DNA of 64,000 bases, taken from NCBI RefSeq assembly GCF_001292625.1, contig NZ_LAJH01000009.1:868001-932000 (forward strand). Direction: 5' to 3'. The notes beneath the pieces were generated by a model. That model worked only from the letters and a program-made list of their open reading frames with translations. It made no database searches and was not told the DNA's origin. Positions within the stretch are counted from its first letter, which is position 1. Every line of letters begins with the position of its first letter. Of this stretch, positions 53,588 through 64,000 are shown in pieces. This DNA comes from Shimia sp. SK013 (lineage in GTDB: Bacteria; Pseudomonadota; Alphaproteobacteria; Rhodobacterales; Rhodobacteraceae). A program made the position numbers and the translations under genes.

Positions 53588-54489
53588 GACGCATCCTCCA
53601 CGATCCAGCCGCAAAACTCCGGAAAGCTGATGCCGGCGTGTTCAGCCTGCTCAGGCGACAACGACGTCGGCGTCATGCCCGGCTGCGTGTTGGTCTCAAG
53701 AATAATCAGGCCATCCAGCCCACGTGCTTCGTCCCAGCGGAAATCGGTACGCGAGACACCGCGGCACCCAAGCGCCGAGTGCGCCTTAAGTGCGTATTCC
53801 ATGCAGGCGTCATATATGTCTTGCGGAATATTGGCCGGAATTTCATGGCGCGACCCGCCCGCGGCGTATTTTGCGTCATAGTCATACCAGCCGTCCGTGA
53901 TGATATCGGTCACGCCTAGCGCGCGATCCCCCATCACGGTTGTCGTCAACTCCCGCCCCGGCGCGTAGGTTTCGACCATAACCTCATCGGGCATGTCGTC
54001 CGCCAGCTGTGGCGGCGTATTGGCTCCGTCGTTGACAATATATATGCCAACCGAACTGCCTTCGTTGTTGGGCTTAACCACATAAGGCGGCTTCATCACG
54101 TGGCGCGCGGACACATCGGCTTTCGCCGCAATCACGCTTTCGACCACCGGCAGTCCGGCCTGCTTGAACACATCTTTGGAGCGTTGCTTGTCCATCGCCA
54201 CGGCGGATGCCAGCACACCGGAATGAGAATAAGGAATTTTCTGCCATTCTAGCAGACCTTGCACGCAACCGTCTTCACCCCAACGGCCATGCAAGGCATT
54301 AAACACAACATCCGGAGAAACTTCGCCAAGGCGCACTACTAGATCGGGGCCTGCATCGACCTCGACCACTTCATAGCCTGCTTCCCGTAGTGCGGCCGCG
54401 CATTCACGCCCAGTGGACAACGACACTTCGCGTTCAGCCGAAGGTCCGCCCATCAATACCGCAACTTTGGGGCTTGTCCTGCTCGACAT
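53575..54489 (-). CDS. ddl: D-alanine--D-alanine ligase
   Basis: This 304-residue ATP-grasp enzyme makes D-Ala-D-Ala for peptidoglycan. It shows VLMGGPSAEREVSLSTG, FNALHGRWGEDG, YVVKPNNEGSSVGI and ILETNTQPGMT. It overlaps ftsQ. A 125-base gap without a gene separates it from murB. Confidence 0.95.
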   Translation of the reverse strand: MSSRTSPKVAVLMGGPSAEREVSLSTGRECAAALREAGYEVVEVDAGPDLVVRLGEVSPDVVFNALHGRWGEDGCVQGLLEWQKIPYSHSGVLASAVAMDKQRSKDVFKQAGLPVVESVIAAKADVSARHVMKPPYVVKPNNEGSSVGIYIVNDGANTPPQLADDMPDEVMVETYAPGRELTTTVMGDRALGVTDIITDGWYDYDAKYAAGGSRHEIPANIPQDIYDACMEYALKAHSALGCRGVSRTDFRWDEARGLDGLIILETNTQPGMTPTSLSPEQAEHAGISFPEFCGWIVEDASCDR

Positions 54490-54614
54490 AACCCTATGTG
54501 CCTCAATGTCCCGAGCCGATTTTTGTCTGGCTCTTGTTGTTTTGGGGCGTTTTGCCCATTACCTGCGTTCACTGCCCTGCTGTATTTTTGCCTGTCGCCG
54601 GGTCAGTTTGGCTA

Positions 54615-55541
54615 TTACGACGTCGACTTTTCGCCTACGCGCATAATTTCCCACTGTAGCTCTATTCCGCTGTTTTGGAAAACCCTTTTTCGCACCTCTT
54701 CCCCCAGATTTTCCAAATCGGCGGCAGTTGCATCGTTTGCATTTATCATAAAATTGGAATGCATCTCACTCATCTGCGCGCCTCCGACTCTGGCGCCGCG
54801 CATTCCTGCGTCATCAATAACCTTCCACGCCTTCAAGTCGTGTACATCATCGGCCTTACCGGTCGAGCTGAACCCAGCCGGGTTGCGAAATGTACTGCCG
54901 GCGCTGCGCTCTTTTGTCGGCTGGCTCGCATCCCGTTTGGCCAATTGATCCGCCATACGCGCCTCAAGCTCCGCCGCATCGCCCGCTGGTCCCTCAAACA
55001 CCGCCTCAACCAATACCCATCCTTCGGGCAATTCAGTCTGGCGATACTGAAACCTCAAATCCTCAGCCGTCAGCGTGACGACCTCACCTTGTCGCGTCAC
55101 AGCCGTCGCCTCAACAAATACGTCTGCGGTATAGGCGCCGTAACATCCCGCGTTCATCCGGACGGCCCCGCCCACTGCGCCGGGAATGGTGCGCAGGAAC
55201 GTCAAATCCACGCCCGCCGTCGCCGCCTTGCGCGCAACATGCGCATCCAGTGCTGCCGCGCCTGCACGGACGCGGTTGCCCTTTATGTCGATGCCATTAA
55301 ATCCGCGCCCCAGACGGATTACCACGGCCCGCAAACCGCCATCGCGCACGATCAGGTTGCTGCCCACCCCCATCGGAAACACAGCCACATCTTCCGGCAA
55401 GGCCCTCAAGAACGCCGCCAGATCTTCAATGTCCACCGGCTGAAAAAGATAATCCGCCGGCCCGCCCACGCGCAGCCACGTCAAATCCGACAACGCGCGG
55501 TTCTCGGTCAGCTTTCCACGTGTCTGAGGCATGGATGTCAT
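54615..55541 (-). CDS. murB: UDP-N-acetylenolpyruvoylglucosamine reductase
   Basis: This 308-residue FAD enzyme forms UDP-MurNAc. It has [25 protein letters not shown]-type [32 protein letters not shown] and SAGSTFRNP with the active-site Ser. A GAAGGA site precedes the ATG at 55541. It lies 68 bases downstream of a small membrane protein gene on the same strand. Confidence 0.95.
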   Translation of the reverse strand: MTSMPQTRGKLTENRALSDLTWLRVGGPADYLFQPVDIEDLAAFLRALPEDVAVFPMGVGSNLIVRDGGLRAVVIRLGRGFNGIDIKGNRVRAGAAALDAHVARKAATAGVDLTFLRTIPGAVGGAVRMNAGCYGAYTADVFVEATAVTRQGEVVTLTAEDLRFQYRQTELPEGWVLVEAVFEGPAGDAAELEARMADQLAKRDASQPTKERSAGSTFRNPAGFSSTGKADDVHDLKAWKVIDDAGMRGARVGGAQMSEMHSNFMINANDATAADLENLGEEVRKRVFQNSGIELQWEIMRVGEKSTS

Positions 55542-55609
55542 GGCAAAATCCTTCAAATCTGATGTGCAGCGATACCGAAGCGCGTACGCGTGGGCAAGCA
55601 ATCGATTGC

Positions 55610-55918
55610 TTAGGTCGACCGCGTCTTTTGGGCCAGTTTGAACAAGATCCAAGCGCACCCCAAAGACACGGCCACCGCGCCCAGCATCCACCAGCGATAA
55701 CTGCGCAACCGCATCAACTCTACCATCTCGGACTTGCTCACCATGACGCCCAGCGTCAGGTCAAACAACACCAGCAATGCCACAAGGCTTAGCAATATCC
55801 CTTGCGCGCGCTTCAGATGCTCTTGCCTGTCCCGACGTCCGGCCACAAAGCCGTACACCGGAAACAAGAACACACAAAACCAGATCAGCGCACTTAACGC
55901 CAAAGCCAGATCCAGCAT
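55610..55918 (-). CDS. Small membrane protein of unknown function
   Basis: This 102-residue protein has three hydrophobic segments (residues about 4-26, 42-60 and 76-94) separated by charged loops such as [16 protein letters not shown] do not recognise the family. Its start touches the DUF2484 stop (shared base), so it is part of the murC-murB transcription unit. Confidence 0.7.
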   Translation of the reverse strand: MLDLALALSALIWFCVFLFPVYGFVAGRRDRQEHLKRAQGILLSLVALLVLFDLTLGVMVSKSEMVELMRLRSYRWWMLGAVAVSLGCAWILFKLAQKTRST

Positions 55919-56163
55919 CAGGTCACCTTTTTCTTAAGCCAGAGCCAAAGATAATAAACCGGCCAACGCATAATCCAGCCGCCCATCACCAACACGATCA
56001 AGGCAATCCACGGCCCGTTCTGCAGATAGACTCCGATCAGAATGGGCACCGCAACTGCAATCATGACGTAAGCGAACCGCCACAAATGATCCTTGCTCGG
56101 AAACATCGCTCGAAAATTGGCCACCACCAACCAGACGAAAGCTAGTCCCAGCGACAGCGTCAT
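55918..56163 (-). CDS. DUF2484 membrane protein (second copy)
   Basis: This 81-residue protein has two to three membrane segments (MTLSLGLAFVWLVVANF and later VAVPILIGVYL, VLVMGGWIM) and a basic C-terminus (LWLKKKVT). It resembles the neighbouring copy in length and layout, which suggests a tandem duplication. It overlaps that copy by ATGA. In Rhodobacterales such pairs sit between murC and murB. The function is unknown. Confidence 0.75.
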   Translation of the reverse strand: MTLSLGLAFVWLVVANFRAMFPSKDHLWRFAYVMIAVAVPILIGVYLQNGPWIALIVLVMGGWIMRWPVYYLWLWLKKKVT

Positions 56164-56417
56164 TTCGGAATCTCTTCGGTTGGCAAACCCAAGGCCTTGC
56201 GACCAAAAAACATCAAAGGTCGGCGGAACATCGACACAAAGCCGAACAAAGTCGCGCCCCCGATCCACATGCCGTGCTCATACCAGATCACGCCAATCAA
56301 CACTGGCCCTGCCAAAAGCAGAGCAACGCCGGGCACATACTGCCGTCGCATTGGCAACATCGCCACACCTGTGGCGGCCAGCACCCAGAAACATGCAAAA
56401 ACCAGCGATAAGCTCAT
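56160..56417 (-). CDS. DUF2484 membrane protein (first copy)
   Basis: This 85-residue protein has an opening MSLSLVFACFWVLAATGVAM, a second hydrophobic segment VALLLAGPVLIGVIWYEHG and a C-terminal FRRPLMFFGRKALG, a DUF2484 pattern. It overlaps the amino-acid permease stop by ATGA and the next DUF2484 gene by ATGA, so the genes are tightly coupled. Confidence 0.78.
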   Translation of the reverse strand: MSLSLVFACFWVLAATGVAMLPMRRQYVPGVALLLAGPVLIGVIWYEHGMWIGGATLFGFVSMFRRPLMFFGRKALGLPTEEIPK

Positions 56418-57619
56418 CCCAATACCCCCAAATACAACCCCAACGCTCCCAAAGCGAGCAACATCCCCGACACAGGCACCGCCATATGTACACGGAAAGG
56501 CGCCTCTGGGCTGCGTAGCTTCAGCACAATCAATGCCGCGTTCATCACCACAAATGCCGATAACAAAATCAGCGACGTGATCTGCGCAAGCGCGGATACA
56601 TTTGCGCTCATCGCGGCCACTATAACAAGCCCGCCAATCACCAAGGTCGCAACGTACGGTGTGCCACGTCGCGGGTGCACTTGATGAAACATCGCCAGAA
56701 ACTTGGTCCGTCGCCCGAGGCCAAACAACACGCGGCTGGCCATCACAATTTGCGCAAGTACGCCGTTGAGCGCGGCAAAAACCGCAATCGCTGCCAAAAT
56801 CCTTCCGCTGCTCGCACCGTCTTGCGATTGCAAAACCAACACCAAAGGCCGCTCACTTTCGGCCAGATCTCCAATCGGCACGACTCGTACGGTTACCCAG
56901 GTCACCAAGGCATACACGACCGTCGTGATACCCAGAGAAAGGATGATCGCCCAAGGCACATTGCGCTCAGGGCGTTGGGTTTCCTCCGCCATGTTCACAA
57001 TGTCTTCAAATCCGATGAAGGCAAAAAACGCCAGAACTGCCGCGGCGCCAATCGCGCCCCACGGCAAATCCACAAAAGACGTGCTCTCGGCCATGGCCCA
57101 ATCCGCCGTCACCGGCGCCTGACTTCCAGCCCAGACAACCAAACCAAGGCCCGCCAATTCGATCACAGTGAAAACCGCCGCCAGCGCCAGGCTTTCCATC
57201 ACGCCATAAAGTGCAACCCCGACCAAAAGGACCGCCAAACCGACAATCGCCACGACCTGCGGCAATGATACAAGCGTCAAAAGATACCCCGCCCCGCCGC
57301 GCAACACCGCCGCCGCAGACACCACCCCGGTTGCGACGATCGCCAACCCAACAAGGACCGCCAATACCTGCGAGCCAAAGGCTTTCTCGACAAAAGCGGC
57401 CTCTCCTGCAGCTTCGGGAATTCGCGCCGACAACTCGCCGTAGCTCAGCGCCGTTGGGGCTGCCACCAATCCGGCCAGCAAAAAGGCCAGCGGCGCGTAA
57501 ATCCCCGCCTCTCCCGCGACAGCGCCGACAAGCACGTAAATGCCCGCGCCCACCATGACTCCGACGCCATAAGCGGTCAGCAGGCCCAAACCCACGCTTC
57601 GTTTAAGATGTTCTGACAC
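56414..57619 (-). CDS. APC-family amino acid permease
   Basis: This 401-residue inner-membrane protein has about eleven to twelve helices and starts with the APC signature GVGVMVGAGIYVLVGAVAG. FIGFEDIVNMAEETQRPERNV is the conserved loop of the cationic/neutral amino-acid permease branch. The substrate is unknown. Its place between murC and the DUF2484 pair inside the cell-wall cluster is unusual, and it is coupled to DUF2484 by an ATGA overlap. Confidence 0.88.
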   Translation of the reverse strand: MSEHLKRSVGLGLLTAYGVGVMVGAGIYVLVGAVAGEAGIYAPLAFLLAGLVAAPTALSYGELSARIPEAAGEAAFVEKAFGSQVLAVLVGLAIVATGVVSAAAVLRGGAGYLLTLVSLPQVVAIVGLAVLLVGVALYGVMESLALAAVFTVIELAGLGLVVWAGSQAPVTADWAMAESTSFVDLPWGAIGAAAVLAFFAFIGFEDIVNMAEETQRPERNVPWAIILSLGITTVVYALVTWVTVRVVPIGDLAESERPLVLVLQSQDGASSGRILAAIAVFAALNGVLAQIVMASRVLFGLGRRTKFLAMFHQVHPRRGTPYVATLVIGGLVIVAAMSANVSALAQITSLILLSAFVVMNAALIVLKLRSPEAPFRVHMAVPVSGMLLALGALGLYLGVLG

Positions 57620-57692
57620 GTCTGCCCTCTGGTCTTTTCCCTAACAGAGTCCAGACGGGGGGAAATATCCAGTGTTTTTTGAAACGCAGCTC

Positions 57693-59099
57693 TCAGGCAA
57701 GCCGCTCAGGCAACGTATTGGCCCAGCCACTTATTGAACCGGCGCCAAGGCAGACGACTATGTCGCCCGGCTTTGCGACGTCTTTCACCATCGCAGCAAG
57801 CTCTTCTTCGCTGCTGATCGCAACGGTGTGCCGATGACCATGCGACACCAGACCCGCAATCAAATCATCCCGGCCCGCGCCTTCAATCGGCGCCTCACCA
57901 GCGGCAAAGACATCTGTTATTCCAACCACGTCGGCCTCATTGAAGCAGGTGCAGAAATCCTCAAACAACGACTGTAACCGCGAAAATCTGTGTGGTTGAT
58001 GCACCGCAATCACGCGTCCGCCGCCATCCCCCAGTGACTGACGTGCCGCTTTCAGAACGGCGGTGATTTCCACCGGATGATGCCCATAATCGTCAATTAC
58101 AGTCACGCCACCCAGCACCTCACCAACTCTGGTGAACCGGCGGTTCACGCCACCAAAAGCGGCCAGCGCCTCACGGATTTCATCCAACTTCATACCCAAA
58201 TGGCGGGCAATCGCCACAGCAGAAAGCGCGTTGGACACGTTGTGATCACCCGGCATTGGCAGGCTGCACCCTTCGATGACCTTGCCCTCGTTCTGCAACT
58301 GAATGTCAAAATGCGCAATACCTGCCTTGTACGTCAGGTTCATCGCCCGCACATCGGCCTGCGCGTTGAAGCCGAATGTGACCACGCGCCTGTCGGTGAT
58401 TTTGCCAACCAGTGTCTGCACGTCAGGATCATCGGTACAGCACACCGCCAGCCCGTAAAACGGGATGTTGGACACAAAATCATAAAAGCCCTGATGCAAG
58501 GCTTCTTCGGTGCCCCAATGCTCCATGTGTTCCGGGTCAATATTGGTCACAATAGCAATTGTCGCGGGCAAGCGATTGAACGTTCCATCGCTCTCGTCCG
58601 CTTCAACAACCATCCATTCGCCATCGCCAACACGCGCGTTGGACCCATAAGCATGGATGATGCCGCCGTTTATCACGGTGGGGTCAAAATTACCGTGATC
58701 CAGCAAGGCCGCGACCATCGTGGTCGTGGTTGTTTTGCCATGGGTACCCGCCACGGCGATGTTGGATTTTAACCGCATCAACTCTGCCAGCATCTCAGCC
58801 CGACGCACCACCGGGAGGCCCCGCGCACGCGCCTCGTCAAGCTCCGGATTGCCCGGTTTGATCGCTGATGAAATCACCACAACTTCTGCGTTCTCAAGAT
58901 TTTCGCTGCGCTGACCTTCAAATACGGTCGCGCCCAATCTTACGAGACGCTCCGTAATTTTGGTCGTCTTCAAATCCGACCCCTGCACCTGATAGCCGTG
59001 GTTGATAAGCACTTCAGCAATGCCGCTCATGCCGATACCGCCAATCCCCACAAAATGGATGGACCCAACGTCTCCGGGAAGTTTTGTTGCCGCACTCAT
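57693..59099 (-). CDS. murC: UDP-N-acetylmuramate--L-alanine ligase
   Basis: This 468-residue Mur ligase adds L-Ala to UDP-MurNAc. It shows [18 protein letters not shown] near the start, the ATP-binding [13 protein letters not shown], and [15 protein letters not shown]. The ATG at 59099 (MSAATKLPG) is four bases after the murG stop. Confidence 0.95.
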   Translation of the reverse strand: MSAATKLPGDVGSIHFVGIGGIGMSGIAEVLINHGYQVQGSDLKTTKITERLVRLGATVFEGQRSENLENAEVVVISSAIKPGNPELDEARARGLPVVRRAEMLAELMRLKSNIAVAGTHGKTTTTTMVAALLDHGNFDPTVINGGIIHAYGSNARVGDGEWMVVEADESDGTFNRLPATIAIVTNIDPEHMEHWGTEEALHQGFYDFVSNIPFYGLAVCCTDDPDVQTLVGKITDRRVVTFGFNAQADVRAMNLTYKAGIAHFDIQLQNEGKVIEGCSLPMPGDHNVSNALSAVAIARHLGMKLDEIREALAAFGGVNRRFTRVGEVLGGVTVIDDYGHHPVEITAVLKAARQSLGDGGGRVIAVHQPHRFSRLQSLFEDFCTCFNEADVVGITDVFAAGEAPIEGAGRDDLIAGLVSHGHRHTVAISSEEELAAMVKDVAKPGDIVVCLGAGSISGWANTLPERLA

Positions 59100-59103
59100 A
59101 GTC

Positions 59104-60198
59104 TTATTCCTTGTTCGCAAGCGCTTCGACCTGCGCTGCCAGCGTCTCAGCCGCATCCGGCATGCCCGCACTCAAAGCCGCCCTCGCCATCTGGCTTGCC
59201 CCCTCGGGGTTGCCCAAAATAAGCGCCATTTGTTCGGTCATGCTCTCGGCTGTCAAAAGGCTCTCGGGGATGACTATCGCCCCACCTGCCTCTGAAAGCC
59301 CCTTGGCATTGGCTGTCTGGTGATCACCTGCAGCCGCCGCAAAAGGGATCAGGATCGAAGGGCGCCCAATCACGCTGATATCCGCGACACTTGACGCGCC
59401 GGACCGCGACACCACAAGCTGCGCTTCGCTCATCCGGGCTGGCACATCGGTGAAAAATGGCTGCACATCGGCGGAAATTCCATGCTCAACATAAAAGGCC
59501 GTCACACGATCAAAATCTTCATCCCGCGCTTGATGACTTATCCGCAAGTTTTGCAAAATCGGGTCAGGCAATCCCGCTATCGCCGTTGGAACCACGTCGC
59601 TCAATATGCGCGCACCTTGGCTGCCGCCAATCACAAGCACCGACATCGGATAATCGCCGGGGGTGATATAGCCCGCCCCTGCCCGGTCCATCACGGTTTT
59701 GCGCACCGGATTGCCCACATGCAGCCCTTGAACGCCGTCTGGCAATGTCGTCGGCCATGTGCCGCATGCCACCACGCTTACGCGTTTGGCGAAGATTTTG
59801 TTGACCCGTCCCAAAATGCCATTCTGCTCGTGGATCATGCGCGGCAGCTTCATCAGCCAAGCCGCGCCCATGGCCGGAATCGCCGGATACCCGCCAAAAC
59901 CAACAACCACATCAGGGCGATCTTTGCGCATCTTGCGCATTGCTCCCAAGACGCCACCCAAAATGCGAAATGGCACCGCCAGCTTGGCAAGTACACCACC
60001 CCGCGCAAAGGTCGCGCTGCTCATTTCTTCGATCTCGACCGTATGGGGAAATCCACCAGTATAGCGGGCGCCACGCACATCCGTTGACAGTTTGACCCGC
60101 CACCCTTTGCGCAACATGACTTCCGCCAACGCTTGCGCCGGAAACATGTGCCCGCCTGTACCACCTGCTGCAATCACCAGAAGGGGCTGTTTACTCAT
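59104..60198 (-). CDS. murG: UDP-N-acetylglucosamine transferase MurG
   Basis: This 364-residue membrane-associated glycosyltransferase makes lipid II. It shows the glycine-rich [19 protein letters not shown] near the start, [20 protein letters not shown] and [14 protein letters not shown]. It overlaps ftsW by four bases (ATGA). Confidence 0.95.
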   Translation of the reverse strand: MSKQPLLVIAAGGTGGHMFPAQALAEVMLRKGWRVKLSTDVRGARYTGGFPHTVEIEEMSSATFARGGVLAKLAVPFRILGGVLGAMRKMRKDRPDVVVGFGGYPAIPAMGAAWLMKLPRMIHEQNGILGRVNKIFAKRVSVVACGTWPTTLPDGVQGLHVGNPVRKTVMDRAGAGYITPGDYPMSVLVIGGSQGARILSDVVPTAIAGLPDPILQNLRISHQARDEDFDRVTAFYVEHGISADVQPFFTDVPARMSEAQLVVSRSGASSVADISVIGRPSILIPFAAAAGDHQTANAKGLSEAGGAIVIPESLLTAESMTEQMALILGNPEGASQMARAALSAGMPDAAETLAAQVEALANKE

Positions 60199-61361
60199 CT
60201 CACGCGTCCCCGCAAAATATCACCGATCTCGCCCTGAGGCCGGCTGCGGGTAAACGCCAAAATCATGCCAACTGCAATCCCCCCTGCGATCAGGGAAGAG
60301 CCGCCATAGCTCACAAACGGCAAAGTCATGCCTTTGGACGGCAAAAGTCGCACAGCAACGCCCATGTTCACCATCGCCTGTACACCAAAAATGCTCACCA
60401 ATCCGGTGCCAGCCAAGCGGATGAACGGATCACGCTCGCGCATCAGCCGGAAATAGGAGCGCAAAACAATCGTCGCATAAAGCGCAATGATCACCATCAC
60501 GAGGATCAAGCCATATTCCTCAGCCGCCACCGAAATGATGAAATCCGTGTGTGCATCCGGCAGGGACCTTTTCACCGTGCCTTCGCCGACACCGACGCCA
60601 AACAACCCGCCTTCGCGGATCGCATTGGTGGCATGGCCAATCTGGGTTGTCGGATCAAGCGAGCGATCCAGAAAACCGTCAATCCGCCGCGCAAAGTGCT
60701 CAGACCCATTGTAAGCCAGTTGCGCCGTAGGAATGAGCGCCAACAGAATGCCGCCAATCAGAACCATCGGCGCGCCTGACACAAAATACATCACGCTCCA
60801 GCCAAACAGGATCAGGCACGCCTGACCGAAATCCGGCTGCAGTGCCAAAACCACAACAATTGAGACCATCAACAAAAAGGACCACATGCGCCCGGGCGGG
60901 CCATTGATTTCTTCGTTGGCCGCCATCAACCAGGCACAAACCACAACAAAGCCGGGCTTCAGGAATTCCGAGGGCTGGATCGAAGCAAACCCCAGCGAAT
61001 ACCAACGCGTCGCGCCTTTGCCAAAATCAGTGCCAAACACCGGAAGCAACAGCAGCGCCACCATCGTCACCCCAAAGCCAAGCACAGCCAAACGGCGCAC
61101 CAACTTGGGTGACATCATCGACGTCAACATCATCGCGATCATCGCCGCGCCGCCAAAGATCGCTTGCTTCTTCACATAATGAAAAGGTTCAAACCCGTTT
61201 TTTTCCGCCAAGGGAGGGCTCGCCGCCATGCCCAGCATAATGCCGATCACGAACAGCAAAAGAATGGACGTCATTGTCCATTTGTCCAGCGTTTGCCACC
61301 ACTTAGGCAACACAGGCTCACGCTCGCGCGCCGGAAGCGCGCCATACACCATTTCTGTCAT
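60195..61361 (-). CDS. ftsW: Peptidoglycan glycosyltransferase FtsW
   Basis: This 388-residue SEDS-family membrane enzyme polymerises septal peptidoglycan. It has about ten helices, with [31 protein letters not shown] and the C-terminal [18 protein letters not shown]. The ATG at 61361 gives MTEMVYG; a much longer in-frame reading into the baiN region is rejected. Confidence 0.93.
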   Translation of the reverse strand: MTEMVYGALPAREREPVLPKWWQTLDKWTMTSILLLFVIGIMLGMAASPPLAEKNGFEPFHYVKKQAIFGGAAMIAMMLTSMMSPKLVRRLAVLGFGVTMVALLLLPVFGTDFGKGATRWYSLGFASIQPSEFLKPGFVVVCAWLMAANEEINGPPGRMWSFLLMVSIVVVLALQPDFGQACLILFGWSVMYFVSGAPMVLIGGILLALIPTAQLAYNGSEHFARRIDGFLDRSLDPTTQIGHATNAIREGGLFGVGVGEGTVKRSLPDAHTDFIISVAAEEYGLILVMVIIALYATIVLRSYFRLMRERDPFIRLAGTGLVSIFGVQAMVNMGVAVRLLPSKGMTLPFVSYGGSSLIAGGIAVGMILAFTRSRPQGEIGDILRGRVR

Positions 61362-61533
61362 CGGATAACCGCCGATCTCTGCCTCTGATTGCCCACACGC
61401 CAATGCGCCGGGCTGCCCGTTTGCCGGGTCTGCGGGCACTTTAACACTCAAAACCCTGCATGGAAAGTAAAGAGAACCAAACAAAGACACCCTTTCGCTT
61501 GACGCCTTGGGCGGCATCGGGCACCCCGCAATC

Positions 61534-62715
61534 ATGACTTGGGACACAATCATCCTTGGGGCCGGTGCAGCAGGCATGATGTGCGCCACGCAATGCGGTG
61601 GCCGCACACTGGTGATCGATCACGCCAAAGCGGCTGGCGAGAAGATCCGCATCTCCGGTGGCGGGCGATGCAACTTCACCAATATGTACGGCGGTCCTGA
61701 AAACTTCCTGAGCGGCAATCCGCATTTCTGCAAATCCGCGCTCAGCCGCTACACCCAGTGGGATTTCATCGAACTGGTGGCGGCCCATGGCATTGCCTAT
61801 CACGAGAAAACCCTTGGTCAGCTGTTTTGCGACACGTCGGCCAAGGAAATCATCGCTATGCTGCGTGACGAGATGGCCAAAGCTGGCGCCGAGCTATGGC
61901 TAGAAACCTCGATCATCAACGTCGGCCACGACGGAACAGCCTACAGCGTGACCGTCGAGGCCTCGGGCAAACGCCAAATCCTGACGTGCACCAATCTCGT
62001 GCTTGCCACGGGCGGCAAGTCTATCCCCAAAATGGGCGCAACCGGTCTTGCCTACGACATCGCCCGCAAGTTTGGCCTCAACGTGACCGACACCCGCGCG
62101 GGCCTTGTTCCATTCACGTTTTCCGATGGCCGTTTCAAAGACATTTCAGGCGTAGCGCACCCGGTGCGCGCCACTGCAAATGGCACACAATTTGACGAGG
62201 CGATGCTATTCACCCACCGCGGCCTCTCCGGCCCCGCGATGCTGCAAATCAGCTCCTACTGGCAAGAGGGCGACCCGATCAGAGTCAACCTCTTCCCAAA
62301 CAGCGATCCATTTGATGAACTGCGCACTCGTCGCCAAGACTATGGCCGCCGCAATCTGACAACCGAACTTGCCACGTTGTTGCCCACCCGATTGGTTGAT
62401 CATTTAAGTAAGCACATGGATCTTTCCGGCAACCTTGCTGATCAGTCCGACACACGGCTGCGCGCTCTGTGTGATGACCTCAAAAGCTGGGAAATGATCC
62501 CTTCTGGCACCGAAGGCTACCGCACCGCCGAAGTCACCCTTGGCGGCATCGACACCGACTGTCTTTCGTCAAAAACCATGGAAGCAAAAACCCAAAGCGG
62601 CCTCTTCGTGATCGGAGAGGCCGTCGACGTCACTGGCTGGCTCGGTGGCTTCAATTTTCAATGGGCCTGGAGCTCAGGCTGGGCCGCAGGCCAAGCCATC
62701 TCCGAACGCTCCTGA
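61534..62715 (+). CDS. BaiN/RdsA-family FAD-dependent oxidoreductase
   Basis: This 393-residue flavoprotein of the HI0933/YhiN group has IILGAGAAGMMCAT near the start, RISGGGRCNFTN, LVLATGGKSIPKMGATG and the C-terminal FVIGEAVDVTGWLGGFNFQ. Family enzymes have been linked to bile-acid reduction and to other reductions, but the native substrate is unknown. It lies on the strand opposite the surrounding mur genes and converges on the HPF-like gene with a five-base gap. Confidence 0.9.
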   Translation: MTWDTIILGAGAAGMMCATQCGGRTLVIDHAKAAGEKIRISGGGRCNFTNMYGGPENFLSGNPHFCKSALSRYTQWDFIELVAAHGIAYHEKTLGQLFCDTSAKEIIAMLRDEMAKAGAELWLETSIINVGHDGTAYSVTVEASGKRQILTCTNLVLATGGKSIPKMGATGLAYDIARKFGLNVTDTRAGLVPFTFSDGRFKDISGVAHPVRATANGTQFDEAMLFTHRGLSGPAMLQISSYWQEGDPIRVNLFPNSDPFDELRTRRQDYGRRNLTTELATLLPTRLVDHLSKHMDLSGNLADQSDTRLRALCDDLKSWEMIPSGTEGYRTAEVTLGGIDTDCLSSKTMEAKTQSGLFVIGEAVDVTGWLGGFNFQWAWSSGWAAGQAISERS

Positions 62716-62720
62716 CGCCT

Positions 62721-63038
62721 TCAACGGTGCGCAGACGCCTTCTCAAACACGCTAGACAAACGGGTCCGCAACTTCTTGGCAGAACCCTTCAAAGCCGCTT
62801 GAATATCCGCCGCCCCATGATGGGCTGACATTGGATCCATACCGCGCGGGCGCGCTTCTATTGTGCACAGAATATGATCCGGCCCGTGCTTCTCAGCGTT
62901 CTGATCCTTCAAATGCACTTCGATACGGGTCAAACGCTCGTCCATATGTCCCAAGTCGTTCAGAACGGCCGCTTTAGCCACCTCAATCACCCGTTCATCA
63001 CCATGAATGAAATTGTCGGTGTTCACCTGGATTTGCAT
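62721..63038 (-). CDS. HPF/RaiA-family ribosome-associated protein
   Basis: This 105-residue protein matches the hibernation-factor fold: MQIQVNTDNFIHGDERVIEV, RIEVHLKDQNAEKHGPDHIL and a C-terminal helix DIQAALKGSAKKLRTRL. It probably binds the 30S subunit. The usual basic motifs are weaker than in E. coli HPF. The ATG at 63038 is chosen by family start and a nearby AAAGGA. Confidence 0.75.
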   Translation of the reverse strand: MQIQVNTDNFIHGDERVIEVAKAAVLNDLGHMDERLTRIEVHLKDQNAEKHGPDHILCTIEARPRGMDPMSAHHGAADIQAALKGSAKKLRTRLSSVFEKASAHR

Positions 63039-63159
63039 CGTTGGATCCTTTCCTTGTTGCCTTAAAAAGGTAGGCATTGGATCCATGCAAAACAAGAATT
63101 AGACCGATGAAATCAAACTAAAATTCACCCGAAACAATCTCAAAGCGGCCAGTTATTGC

Positions 63160-64000
63160 CTACGTGGTCGCGGCGGTCACCAGTGTCGCAAAATCATCGC
63201 CGCGCTTCTCGAAACTGTCGTACTGATCAAAGCTTGCGGCGGCCGGTGCAAGCAAGACGACATCGCCTTCCTGCGCGTCCTCAATTGCCCGCGCGACCGC
63301 CTTTTGCATCGTGCCACAAACCTCGGCGTCAACGCCCTTAAGCTGCATCGCGAACCCCGCGGCCTCCCGCCCAATCACATAGGCTTTGACCACCTCGCCC
63401 GCACTTTCTGCCAGATTGCCCAGACCGCCTTCTTTCTCCAAGCCGCCGCAAATCCAGCGGATGCGCTTGAATGCCGACAACGCCATCTTTGCCGCATCCA
63501 CATTGGTCGCCTTGCTGTCGTTCACAAAAGTCACGCCATTGGCTTCGGCAATGATCTGGCTGCGATGTGGCAAGCCGCCAAAGCTCGCGAATGCCGCCTC
63601 AATAACCTTGGGCGCCAACCCAAGCGCGCGACACACTGCATAGGCCGCACTGGCGTTCTGATGATTATGTGCTCCGGGCAGGCCTTTGATCGGCCGCAAA
63701 TCGATCGATCCGGCTTGCCGTCCTTTGCGGTATTCGCTCAAGAACCCTTTGCGGGCAAAAACGTTCCACCCAGCGTCAGTTAGCTTGCGCTCAACAGAGA
63801 CGCGGATCACCCGATCATCTGCCGCGCCTTCACTCAGCTGCCCCGCCAGATAAAGCCCTTCATCCTCGTCCACGCCCACCACGGCGCGGTCCGGCCCGCC
63901 TTCGGCAAACAGACGCCGCTTGGCCGCAAAATAGCCGCCCATGCCCGCGTGACGGTCCAAATGATCCGGCCCCAAATTGGTGAAAACACAAATGTCGGGC
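63160..64000 (-). CDS. murD: UDP-N-acetylmuramoylalanine--D-glutamate ligase, C-terminal part
   Basis: This partial gene continues past the window edge; about 279 residues are present. The visible part reads through [12 protein letters not shown] (Mur ligase central domain), [33 protein letters not shown] and [15 protein letters not shown], all MurD motifs. It belongs to the cell-wall cluster, separated here from ftsW by the BaiN-like and HPF-like genes. Confidence 0.95.
   Translation of the reverse strand, partial: PDICVFTNLGPDHLDRHAGMGGYFAAKRRLFAEGGPDRAVVGVDEDEGLYLAGQLSEGAADDRVIRVSVERKLTDAGWNVFARKGFLSEYRKGRQAGSIDLRPIKGLPGAHNHQNASAAYAVCRALGLAPKVIEAAFASFGGLPHRSQIIAEANGVTFVNDSKATNVDAAKMALSAFKRIRWICGGLEKEGGLGNLAESAGEVVKAYVIGREAAGFAMQLKGVDAEVCGTMQKAVARAIEDAQEGDVVLLAPAAASFDQYDSFEKRGDDFATLVTAATT

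Noticed and set aside
1-64000. CRISPR arrays, insertion sequences, prophage or rRNA genes
   Set aside because: No regularly spaced repeats, transposase or phage genes, and no rRNA sequence were seen.

Overview
The window looks like a chromosomal segment from a marine alphaproteobacterium of the Rhodobacterales (Roseobacter group). The evidence is the gene set: heterotetrameric sarcosine oxidase soxBDAG, PutR next to a PutA without its own DNA-binding domain, a pair of DUF2484 membrane proteins inside the division/cell-wall cluster, a long FtsZ with a Q/A/P-rich linker, and an alphaproteobacterial LexA box (GAAC-N7-GAAC). The species cannot be named from the sequence. No phage, transposase, integrase, plasmid gene or CRISPR array was seen.

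Layout. 1-7.5 kb (minus strand): the 5' part of dnaG, a small secreted protein, soxB-soxD-soxA-soxG, and a small outer-membrane-type protein. Next to the last of these lies what looks like a broken relative of the same family. 7.8-9.9 kb: a GFA-like protein and glutamate dehydrogenase. 10.2-13.1 kb (plus): three overlapping Tad-type genes (vWA/TadG, TadE, TadE/G) closed by a strong terminator. 13.1-19.6 kb: a membrane protein, an aldo/keto reductase, a ureohydrolase, an ImuA-like gene behind an SOS box, an MFS transporter and metG. 19.7-21 kb: a sulfotransferase-like protein and a 50-residue membrane protein.

21.0-26.3 kb is the least explained region. It is a tight minus-strand operon encoding a radical SAM enzyme with a cysteine-rich C-terminus, a cytochrome P450, a methyltransferase, and a TPR protein fused to an LpxL-like domain. 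It ends in a terminator and lies just downstream of tRNA-Leu. I do not recognise the pathway. Both the P450 and the acyltransferase-like domain lack a residue normally conserved in their families, which makes this the main candidate for an undescribed system.

26.6-40.3 kb: tRNA-Leu, putR/putA (divergent), rhomboid protease, a second GFA protein, inositol monophosphatase, an MDR oxidoreductase, a Hint-domain protein, metR/metF (divergent), a thioesterase whose ribosome binding site sits in a hairpin, and an aminopeptidase P behind an unusually folded intergenic region.

40.4-43.8 kb (plus): DUF427, ABC ATPase, FtsX-like permease and DUF3299 protein. The permease carries about 29 histidines in one periplasmic stretch, and the first gene is preceded by a sequence close to the alphaproteobacterial Zur box. 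Together these suggest a zinc-linked transporter.

43.8-64 kb (mostly minus): a CLC channel, recN, bamD, lpxC, ftsZ, ftsA, ftsQ, ddl, murB, the DUF2484 pair, an amino-acid permease, murC, murG, ftsW and, at the edge, murD. This is a dcw cluster with several unrelated genes inserted. BaiN-like and HPF-like genes sit between ftsW and murD.
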